This document shows positions 7,577-14,102 of a stretch of DNA of 14,102 nucleotides, piece after piece. The DNA lies in contig CAKTUP010000047.1 of assembly GCA_934621705.1 (NCBI GenBank), forward strand, positions 1 through 14,102, written 5' to 3'. The notes under the pieces are model-generated. The model saw only the letters and a list, made by a program, of their open reading frames with translations. It had not been told where the DNA came from and searched no databases. This DNA is from an uncultured Petrimonas sp. Its GTDB lineage: Bacteria > Bacteroidota > Bacteroidia > Bacteroidales > Dysgonomonadaceae. The translations under genes were made by a program, and so were the position numbers. The first letter of the stretch is position 1. Each line of letters opens with the position of its first letter.

Positions 7577-8647
7577 ATGCAGACAATTATTCATACAATT
7601 ATTAGAGATACCCACCCTTACGTATTACTATTTATCGTTATCAATATTTCTATTGTGATAGCGAGTGTCATGTCGTTTTTGATATATCACTTTATTGATT
7701 ACAGGCGAAAAAAGACGACAGAAAAATTTCAGCTGTTATTCAGAGACCTTCTTTATCCCATTGTTTTTGGTTCCTATCTTGAGGCAGAGCAGAGTTTGGA
7801 GAAAATAAAAACCTATCCTGTTTATCGTCCTTGCATCCGTAAAGTATTTGTTTCGGAATTATTGAATTATCAGTTTTTTTTATCCGGAAATGAAAGAGAA
7901 AAGATTCACCAAATTTATCTGTCGTTAGGATTGCATCATTTGGCAATAAAGCAGTTATCAGGGTATAACATAAAAGAAATTCTTTGGGCTTTATACGAAT
8001 TGTCTCGATTTGTGATTTCTGTGAAAGAGGATATCCTGAATAACCTTCGACGTTGGCGGAATAAAGATATTGATTTGATAACCCGTTTATATTGTATTGT
8101 GGATAAGAAGTCAGAATTGGATTGTTTCGTGTCATGTAATAAACCGATTAACAAGTTTGAACAGCTTCTTTATTTTAGTATTATCACACGTAAGTTCAAT
8201 TTTTTTGCTCCTCATTTTTCGCATTGGATCAGCCCGGAATATGATGACACGTTTGTTGAGTTGTGTACCGACTTGGCAGCGTATTATTATCAAGACAATG
8301 CGGTTGGGGCAATACACAAAATGCTGGATACGGACAATAAGAGTCTGAAGAAAAAATTTATCCGGGCTTTGGGAATTTTTAATCAGGAGGAATCAATTCG
8401 TATCTTAATGGATTGTTATGAAAAGGAACAATCAATTGAAGTAAAGAAAGAAATTATAAAGAGTTTGGGATATATGTCTTATAATGTGCCCGAGGTGAAT
8501 GATTTTTTGCTGAAAGTTCAAGACACGGAGAGCAGCCTCAATTTAAAGAAAGCAAGTATGCTGGCGTTGTACAGGTCTAAATCGGAATCAGCCCCAAGTT
8601 CAGTTTCTTATAGATGGATGGAAAAATTATCTCTTGCTAAAAGCTAA
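7577..8647 (+). CDS. Membrane-anchored protein with C-terminal HEAT-like repeats
   Basis: A 356-residue protein. One hydrophobic helix (about 15-40) is followed at once by DYRRKK, which by the positive-inside rule puts the N-terminus outside and the large remainder in the cytoplasm. The remainder is all-helical in appearance. From about 235 to 336 it shows paired amphipathic helices of the HEAT/armadillo kind, with spacing near 31-35 residues and recurring patterns such as KKKFIRALG, KKEIIKSLG and KKASMLALY. No catalytic motif is seen. Such repeats usually form protein-binding scaffolds. Its place between the receiver and the polymerase gene suggests that it links a regulator to the synthase; that is inference. 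The junctions on both sides are 10 nt. A sampled stretch (7861-7920) has 15 G+C in 60 bases, against 28 in 60 within clpC (3001-3060), so this gene is unusually AT-rich. Confidence 0.8.
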   Translation: MQTIIHTIIRDTHPYVLLFIVINISIVIASVMSFLIYHFIDYRRKKTTEKFQLLFRDLLYPIVFGSYLEAEQSLEKIKTYPVYRPCIRKVFVSELLNYQFFLSGNEREKIHQIYLSLGLHHLAIKQLSGYNIKEILWALYELSRFVISVKEDILNNLRRWRNKDIDLITRLYCIVDKKSELDCFVSCNKPINKFEQLLYFSIITRKFNFFAPHFSHWISPEYDDTFVELCTDLAAYYYQDNAVGAIHKMLDTDNKSLKKKFIRALGIFNQEESIRILMDCYEKEQSIEVKKEIIKSLGYMSYNVPEVNDFLLKVQDTESSLNLKKASMLALYRSKSESAPSSVSYRWMEKLSLAKS

Positions 8648-8657
8648 TAGACATTTG

Positions 8658-10100
8658 ATGTTTGTATTAAATTTTGATTTTGTCCCCGTTTTGTATGGCA
8701 ATGTGGTAGATATTGTATCAATCTCCTTGTCGATAATCCTCTTTGCCGCTTTGAGCGTAAATGGCGTTTTAGCCTATCTGGCTATTAGAAGGAATCATTT
8801 TGTCAATAAATTTTCGCCCGTTCAGGCAGTTTCCATTATGAAAAATGCTCCCGGCATCAGTATCATTACGGGAGCCTATAATGAATCGGCCACCATCATA
8901 GAGAATGTGCATTCTTTGCTTAGCCTGAATTATCAAAAATATGAACTCATAGTGGTAAACGATGGCAGCAAGGACGACACTCTTGACAAGATGATTGCCG
9001 AGTTTGGTTTGGTAGAGGCAACTTACATATTTGATCAAATCATACCTTGCGAACCCATCAAGAAAATATACCGTTCCGAGTTCTTGGCTTATAAAAACCT
9101 TATAGTTATAGATAAATTCAACGGCGGCAGCAAAGCCGATGCGATTAATGCCGGGCTGAATCTCGCGAAATATGACTATTATCTCAACATCGATGTTGAT
9201 TGTATTCTTGATTTTGACACCTTGCTTTTAATGATTGAGAAGCTGCTCAATTCAAAAGAGCGATGTATCGCCGTTGGAGCTACTTTAAGGATGTCCAATT
9301 CGAGTTTTGTAAAAAGAGGAACGCTCGAAGAGATTATTGTTCCCGGAAATTTGTTTGTGCGATTTCAGGAACTTGAATATATCCGCTCGTTTGTGCTTGG
9401 TAAAATGGCTTGGGCGCACATCAATGCTATGTCCAATATCTCGGGGGGATTGGGATTGTTTGATAAAGATATAGTAATAAAAGTGGGAGGCTACGACAAA
9501 AAATCCCTGGGCGAAGATATGGATTTGATCTTCAAAATAACCAATTATATGTTGGAGCATAAATTGGATTACCGTCTCTATAGCATAGCCAAGGCGTTAT
9601 GCTTTACGGAAGGGCCCGATTCGCTGAAAGTGCTTATACGGCAGCGGAAAAGGTGGTCGCGGGGATTATTTCAAATCCTTAAAAAAAACAGGCGGGTTTT
9701 GTTCAATCCGAAATACAAAAAAATGGGATTTATTGTTTATCCGTATAATCTCTTTTTTGAATTTTTGTCTCCCATTGTTGAGGGTATAGGATATTTCATT
9801 ATGGGATATTTTTTGTTCACAAATATCACGATATTTGCCCACCTTTTGGTTGTCGTGCTGGCAGTCATCAGTTTTTATATCGCCATGAGCTTTTATGCCG
9901 TATTCTTAGATCGGATAGTTTATAACTATTACAACAAATGGCACAAAGCGTTAGGTATTGCGTTTATGGCATTTTTGGAACCCATACTGTATCATCCCGT
10001 AATTGTTTATTCGGCATTGAGAGGTTACTTGGACGAATTGACGGGTAAGAAGAAAAAATGGGGAGATATGCCCCGGAAAGGATTTAAAAATAAAAAGTGA
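8658..10100 (+). CDS. Processive family-2 glycosyltransferase (polysaccharide synthase)
   Basis: Inner-membrane polymerase of the cellulose/chitin/PNAG-synthase class (BcsA, PgaC). The protein is 480 residues from the ATG at 8658, 10 nt after the previous stop. An upstream TTG at 8634 is possible but overlaps that gene and adds nothing recognisable. Topology: one N-terminal helix (about 16-43), a cytoplasmic GT-A domain, then three or four C-terminal hydrophobic segments (about 356-387, 391-417, 431-453). Catalytic motifs are all present: Asp102 in VVNDGS, DVD at 179-181, GED at 285-287 as the base motif, and QRKRW at 329-333 as the QxxRW product-binding motif. These mark a processive enzyme that extrudes its own product. 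The sugar cannot be deduced. No PilZ domain follows, so c-di-GMP control of the BcsA type is not expected. The TGA stop is followed 2 nt later by the next ATG. Confidence 0.92.
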   Translation: MFVLNFDFVPVLYGNVVDIVSISLSIILFAALSVNGVLAYLAIRRNHFVNKFSPVQAVSIMKNAPGISIITGAYNESATIIENVHSLLSLNYQKYELIVVNDGSKDDTLDKMIAEFGLVEATYIFDQIIPCEPIKKIYRSEFLAYKNLIVIDKFNGGSKADAINAGLNLAKYDYYLNIDVDCILDFDTLLLMIEKLLNSKERCIAVGATLRMSNSSFVKRGTLEEIIVPGNLFVRFQELEYIRSFVLGKMAWAHINAMSNISGGLGLFDKDIVIKVGGYDKKSLGEDMDLIFKITNYMLEHKLDYRLYSIAKALCFTEGPDSLKVLIRQRKRWSRGLFQILKKNRRVLFNPKYKKMGFIVYPYNLFFEFLSPIVEGIGYFIMGYFLFTNITIFAHLLVVVLAVISFYIAMSFYAVFLDRIVYNYYNKWHKALGIAFMAFLEPILYHPVIVYSALRGYLDELTGKKKKWGDMPRKGFKNKK

Positions 10101-10102
10101 TT

Positions 10103-10933
10103 ATGTATCGTAAATTTTTAATAATTGTTGTTTTTCAAATTGTTTTTTTCTCCGGACGGTTTTATGCCCGGGGTACGGATACGTTAAGGATTGAAAAAGA
10201 TTCGATACCCCATCGGATTGAATACGCCAATCAAATAGGAGTCATGCATCTGCAAAGTGTGTATAACCATGATTTGCCGACGATGAGCACCACGTCGCTG
10301 CAATATTTAAGGAAAATAAACGACAACCGAATTACCTTAATAGGCAGGGCAAATTATCGTGCAAGAAACGGGAACAACAGCGTGAAGTTTGATCTTGAAG
10401 CCTATGCCAAACACGGTAAAAGAAGTTATTCGTTCATTGGCGCCGCCGTTTCGGATCAAAAAATGTTTCCCGCTTTTGAAACCTATTATTCCTTCTATCT
10501 CGCTTTAGCAAAAGGATATGAACTTGAAACAGGACTTAAATTCCTGAGTGCGTCAACGTTTAAAATTTTCACTCCCGTTGCGGGATTAAGCAAAGAGGTC
10601 GGGAATAACCTCATCACGCTGAGAAACTTTTTCACGTTTGCCGAAAATAATCGATACTATGGCAATTCGTTTACTTGGAAATATTTCCTGAATGATGACA
10701 GGGACAACTTCTCGTTTATGGCAGGGCTGGGAAATGCTCCGGACAGTAAGAATTTCGATTTTTCCGAACAGTTCATCAGCAACAAATTGCAGTACATAGG
10801 CTTGGGTTTTGAGAAAAATTGGAAACCTGTTAAGTTCTCAACGGCGGTTGTCTATAACCGCAATCATTTCAGCACGGGAAGTCAATTCGATCAGTTCGAT
10901 ATCTATTTAAACTTGTTCTATAATTTTAAATAA
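10103..10933 (+). CDS. YaiO-like outer-membrane beta-barrel protein
   Basis: A 276-residue protein with a hydrophobic signal peptide (1-22, ending SGRFYA) followed by a short linker. From about residue 40 to the end there are alternating polar/aromatic strands typical of an outer-membrane barrel, ending LNLFYNFK. The overall pattern (YANQIGV near the start of the barrel, paired strands such as LIGRANYRAR, SFIGAAVS, YELETGLKFLS) resembles the YaiO outer-membrane domain family. That identification is from memory and not from a search. A GTG at 10097 would overlap the glycosyltransferase stop by 4 nt and add two residues; the ATG is preferred because it begins the MYRK signal. Likely role: the outer-membrane exit pore for the polymer made by the upstream synthase. 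Unlike PgaA or BcsC, no TPR domain precedes the barrel. Confidence 0.8.
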   Translation: MYRKFLIIVVFQIVFFSGRFYARGTDTLRIEKDSIPHRIEYANQIGVMHLQSVYNHDLPTMSTTSLQYLRKINDNRITLIGRANYRARNGNNSVKFDLEAYAKHGKRSYSFIGAAVSDQKMFPAFETYYSFYLALAKGYELETGLKFLSASTFKIFTPVAGLSKEVGNNLITLRNFFTFAENNRYYGNSFTWKYFLNDDRDNFSFMAGLGNAPDSKNFDFSEQFISNKLQYIGLGFEKNWKPVKFSTAVVYNRNHFSTGSQFDQFDIYLNLFYNFK

Positions 10934-10936
10934 AGC

Positions 10937-13141
10937 ATGAAGAGTATTTATCTGTTGATATTTTCTCTATTTATGGGCAATTTGTCGGCACAATCGCATT
11001 CAATTTTTCTGACCCGAAACGGGATATCGGAATATAAGATTCTAATTCCTCAGGATGCAAACCGGTACGAACGACGGGCAGCAACGGTATTGAGGGATTA
11101 TATCCGGAAAGTTACAGGTGCCACCTTAGAGGTCGGTCAGGCAAAAAACGTCTCCAATCCTGCTCTGGTTCTTGAAAGAAAGGATAAGTTACCGGAAGAT
11201 GAATTTGAGATTCGCAATGATGCCGATAACATCGTGCTGGCCGGGAACGGAGACCGGAGTATCCTTTTTGCTGCTTATCATTTTATCGAAAATTATTTGC
11301 ATTGTAAAAAATGGGCGCCCGGCGAACCGGCTGATTGTCCCCACAATCCCGACCTGCTCATTCCGCTACCCATCCGTATCAGAGAAAAGCCCTCGTTCCA
11401 ATATCGGGAGGTTTACTCAACCGCAGAGGATGATCAGGAATATATCGATTGGCACAAACTTCATCAATTGAACAATGCATGGGGGCTTTGGGGACATAGT
11501 TACTATAAACTTGTAGATTCCAAACATTTCGAGAGGCATCCCGAATATTTTGCGTGGTATGACGGGAAGAGAAGACCCAACCAACTATGTCTGACCAATA
11601 AGGCGGTTTTGGAGATATCATTGCAAACATTGAAGAGATTGATGAATGAAAATCCACACGCCAAGTATTGGTCTGTCAGTCCCAATGACGACTCCGGACA
11701 TTGTGAGTGTAATGTATGCAAAGCAATCAATGAGGAAGAGGGCGGACCTCAGGGTACGCTCATCAGATTTGTAAATAAAATTGCCGAAAAATATCCTGAC
11801 AAAACCTTTACCACATTGGCTTATGGAGAAACGACAAGACCTACGCTCATAACCAAACCGTTACCCAATGTCATTATTTTTTTGAGCAATATTGATGCCT
11901 TCCGCACCCGGCCGGTGTCAACAGATAAGTCGGCAGCCACTTTCCGAAGAAATTTGGAGGGATGGAAAAAAATGACTCCCAATATTTTCGTCTGGGATTA
12001 TTATACCCAATTTACCAACTATCTTGCACCTTTTCCTGATGTGCTGAACATCCCCGATAACATCGATTTCTACCAACGCAACAACGTCAAAGGGGTTTTT
12101 GCTCAGCAGGGAGGTGAAAATTGGGTTTATCAAAATGATTTGAAGAGCTATGTTCTGTCGAAGAAACTCTGGAACAGCCAAAAGGACGAAGATGAACTGA
12201 TAGACGAATTTTTAACCGCTCGCTACGGAAAAGCAATGCCGCTCATCAAGACATATCTCCATAAGATATCCTCTTATGTGAAACAGTCGGGACGCAATCT
12301 CGATATATATGGTAACCCCGTCAATGAATACAATTCCTATCTTACGCCGGAAATTATGGATGAATGCAGCCGTCTGTTCGACCGGGCGGAAACGATTGCC
12401 GACAACGAAAAAATTGCCAAAAACATCCAAAAACTCCGACTTTCTTTTGATTATACCTACCTGCAGCAGGCAAGATTTTATGGGAGGAGAAAGCACGGCA
12501 TCTATATGACAAAAGGAAACAAAAGATGGGAGGTAAGAGAAGATTTGCCCAAAAGAGTGGACAGATTCCTTCGTGAAGCACGGTCAATGGGGATTACTTC
12601 TCTTTCTGAAGAGGGGTATACCCTCAATGACTATGAAAAAGAGTGGCAACATGTTTTTGAATTGGGAGCGCTCAATAATTTGGCGGAAAATTCGGATATA
12701 ATTTTCAGCGCCTCTTGGATTGAAGATTTTCCGGCAAATAAAGAAAAAACCTTAACCGATTGCATGTATGGCTTTAAGGATTTCTCTTATAATTGGCTCT
12801 TATTCGATAAACCCGTTACCGTTACTTTAGATTTCGGGAAGCATATAAAAATTAACACCGTAACCCTATCCTTTTTGGAAGATCAGCGGCATTGGATATT
12901 TCTCCCCCGCACCGCAACAGTATCCGTTTCACAAGACGGAGTTCATTACACGACTTTGCCGGCACAACATAACGACAATTCGGAAACGACAACGATTAAG
13001 ACACTCCCAATGACGTTTGAAATTAAAAAAAAGATTCAATACCTTCGGGTTACAGCATTGCCGTTGGAAGCCCTTCCCGAATGGAGAAGATCAAAGCATA
13101 AAAAACCTCTTTTTGCCATGGACGAGGTGTGGGTGAAGTAA
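10937..13141 (+). CDS. Secreted DUF4838 protein, putative glycoside hydrolase
   Basis: A 734-residue exported protein, starting 3 nt after the barrel gene. Signal peptide at 1-18 (MKSIYLLIFSLFMGNLSA, then QS). Residues about 30-150 look like the small alpha/beta domain that precedes the catalytic barrel in alpha-glucuronidases and hexosaminidases (EYKILIPQ, RAATVLRDYIRKVTGATL, ILFAAYHFIENYL). About 155-430 matches DUF4838 as I know it, with WSVSPNDDSGHCECNVC at 245-261; the three clustered Cys (256, 258, 261) and His255 could hold a metal or disulfides. Acidic residues in conserved-looking positions are Asp251, Asp252, Glu298, Asp354 and Glu394. A helical section follows, then about 590-734 resembles an F5/8-type-C carbohydrate-binding jelly roll (VTVTLDFGKHIKINTVTLS, SVSQDGVHY, IQYLRVTAL). 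Activity of this family is not firmly established to my knowledge. In this operon it probably trims or releases the exported glycan. Confidence 0.85.
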   Translation: MKSIYLLIFSLFMGNLSAQSHSIFLTRNGISEYKILIPQDANRYERRAATVLRDYIRKVTGATLEVGQAKNVSNPALVLERKDKLPEDEFEIRNDADNIVLAGNGDRSILFAAYHFIENYLHCKKWAPGEPADCPHNPDLLIPLPIRIREKPSFQYREVYSTAEDDQEYIDWHKLHQLNNAWGLWGHSYYKLVDSKHFERHPEYFAWYDGKRRPNQLCLTNKAVLEISLQTLKRLMNENPHAKYWSVSPNDDSGHCECNVCKAINEEEGGPQGTLIRFVNKIAEKYPDKTFTTLAYGETTRPTLITKPLPNVIIFLSNIDAFRTRPVSTDKSAATFRRNLEGWKKMTPNIFVWDYYTQFTNYLAPFPDVLNIPDNIDFYQRNNVKGVFAQQGGENWVYQNDLKSYVLSKKLWNSQKDEDELIDEFLTARYGKAMPLIKTYLHKISSYVKQSGRNLDIYGNPVNEYNSYLTPEIMDECSRLFDRAETIADNEKIAKNIQKLRLSFDYTYLQQARFYGRRKHGIYMTKGNKRWEVREDLPKRVDRFLREARSMGITSLSEEGYTLNDYEKEWQHVFELGALNNLAENSDIIFSASWIEDFPANKEKTLTDCMYGFKDFSYNWLLFDKPVTVTLDFGKHIKINTVTLSFLEDQRHWIFLPRTATVSVSQDGVHYTTLPAQHNDNSETTTIKTLPMTFEIKKKIQYLRVTALPLEALPEWRRSKHKKPLFAMDEVWVK

Positions 13142-13293
13142 ATGAAGACAAAATGTAATTTCATACGATAGATAATATTTAATTTTTTCATTCCGACATA
13201 TTTTTAGTATATGGCAATTGTATTAAATTTTTAAAACTATAAAATTTCTCGGCATTTTTCCATCCCTATCTCTGATTCGCACTAATATATAAA

Positions 13294-13322
13294 ATTAGGG
13301 ACACCCAATGGGTGTCCCTAAT
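13294..13322 (-). terminator. Strong hairpin between DUF4838 gene and catalase gene
   Basis: A perfect 29-nt palindrome with 14-nt arms (ATTAGGGACACCCA and its complement) around one base. Read on the minus strand it lies about 20 nt past the catalase stop and is followed by TTTATATATT, so it best serves as the catalase terminator. It lacks a T run on the plus strand but may still end transcripts of the convergent five-gene operon, which has no other visible terminator in 13142-13293. Confidence 0.75.
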
Positions 13323-13343
13323 AAAGTCTAAAGACAAATCGAG

Positions 13344-14102
13344 TTAGTTTATCCCTGCCTTTTCGTATGAAATGCCGCAGGCGTCTGCTACCCCTCTGCC
13401 GTAATCCGGATCGGCTTTAAAGCAGTTTCCGATGTGGCGGATTTTGATATGTTCTTCTGCCCCGTTCATATTGCGAGCGGTATTTTCTAACAATCGCTGC
13501 TGCGCATCGGGAGTCATCAGGCGGAACAACTTTCCGGGTTGCTCGTAATAATTATCATCGTCTTCGCGGAAATTCCAGCGTTTAATGTCGCCGCTTACTT
13601 TCTGAACAGGCTCATCGTGTTCGGGCTGTTCTTTCCAAATGCCGTAGCTGTTCGGTTCGTAGTGCAGTGCGGCACCTTGGTTTCCATCCACGCGCATTTG
13701 TCCGTCGCGATGGAAATTGTTGTACGTTTCCATGGCGCCTTTGGGCATGTTTACGGGTATCTGGTGATGGTTCACGCCTAACCGGTAGCGTTGAGCGTCT
13801 CCGTAAGAGAATAAACGTCCCTGCAACATTCTGTCGGGAGAAAATCCAATTCCCGGAACTACATTTGCCGGATTGAAAGCCGCTTGTTCCACATCCTGAA
13901 AATAGTTTTCGGGATTACGGTTAAGTTCAAATTCACCTACGGGGATAAGCGGAAAATCGCCTTTGTACCACACTTTTGTCAAATCGAACGGATTAAAGGG
14001 CATGTTCTCGGCTTGTTCTTCGGTCATGATCTGAACGAACATTTTCCATTTGGGGAAATTGCCGTTGCCAATGGCTTCAAACAAATCTCTCTGATGGCTT
14101 TC
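13344..14102 (-). CDS. katA: Catalase, haem-dependent, C-terminal part (5' end outside window)
   Basis: Monofunctional haem catalase that breaks down hydrogen peroxide in the cytoplasm or periplasm. The last 252 residues are visible, and the frame is open to the right edge with [20 protein letters not shown], so the internal TTG at 14084 is not a start. The proximal haem-ligand signature RLFSYGDAQ is present with Tyr100 of the visible part (bases 13803-13805), followed by the conserved [13 protein letters not shown] stretch. Sequence ends soon after the helical domain ([16 protein letters not shown]), without the C-terminal flavodoxin-like domain of large-subunit catalases, so this is a small-subunit enzyme, probably clade 3. 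The His and Asn active-site residues are outside the window. The gene converges on the five-gene operon and is unrelated to it in function as far as can be seen. Confidence 0.96.
   Translation of the reverse strand, partial: ESHQRDLFEAIGNGNFPKWKMFVQIMTEEQAENMPFNPFDLTKVWYKGDFPLIPVGEFELNRNPENYFQDVEQAAFNPANVVPGIGFSPDRMLQGRLFSYGDAQRYRLGVNHHQIPVNMPKGAMETYNNFHRDGQMRVDGNQGAALHYEPNSYGIWKEQPEHDEPVQKVSGDIKRWNFREDDDNYYEQPGKLFRLMTPDAQQRLLENTARNMNGAEEHIKIRHIGNCFKADPDYGRGVADACGISYEKAGIN

Noticed and set aside
8634..8657. TTG start for the glycosyltransferase inside the HEAT gene
   Set aside because: The ATG at 8658 gives the same 10-nt spacing as the preceding junction, and the extra eight residues carry no recognisable feature.
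1..14102. CRISPR arrays, tRNA or rRNA genes, insertion sequences, phage genes
   Set aside because: No regularly spaced direct repeats, no clover-leaf-like sequence and no transposase, integrase or phage protein motifs were seen on either strand.

Overview
The window looks like a chromosomal segment of a Bacteroidota species, probably order Bacteroidales. The reasons are TAnnTTTG-type -7 promoter boxes, weak or absent Shine-Dalgarno sequences at most starts, a ClpC with the organisation usual in this phylum, Bacteroidales-style gmd-fcl, and families common in Bacteroidetes (DUF4838, YaiO-type barrel, short lipoproteins). Family names are from recognition of motifs and overall resemblance; no database search was run. 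The genus cannot be fixed from this window.

Layout. (1) Bases 1-978: 3' part of a FecE/BtuD-type ABC importer ATPase, cut by the left edge. (2) 1006-1653, minus: a small unrecognised lipoprotein that converges on the ABC gene. (3) 1654-1838: a hairpin terminator and two back-to-back perfect palindromes that resemble REP elements. (4) 1839-4427, minus: clpC, with a good Bacteroidetes promoter upstream. (5) 4702-6865, minus: gmd and fcl, overlapping by 8 nt, which convert GDP-mannose to GDP-L-fucose for surface glycans. (6) 6866-7206: a divergent, AT-rich control region. (7) 7207-13141, plus: a tightly packed five-gene operon. (8) 13344-14102, minus: the C-terminal part of a catalase, cut by the right edge, with a strong hairpin behind it.

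The most interesting part is the five-gene operon, with junctions of 10, 10, 2 and 3 nt. It encodes a stand-alone receiver domain lacking the phospho-acceptor Asp, a protein with one membrane anchor and C-terminal HEAT-like repeats, a processive family-2 glycosyltransferase with DxD and QxxRW motifs, a YaiO-like outer-membrane barrel, and a secreted DUF4838 protein with a carbohydrate-binding-like C-terminus. Together these have the parts expected of a synthase-dependent exopolysaccharide system: inner-membrane polymerase, outer-membrane pore and periplasmic glycan-active enzyme. The expected c-di-GMP control (PilZ, GGDEF) and periplasmic TPR scaffold are not seen, and the pseudo-receiver and HEAT protein occupy those places. 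That the five genes form one secretion system is inference from order, spacing and protein architecture. The divergent gmd-fcl pair could feed the same or another surface glycan, but the sequence does not prove a link.
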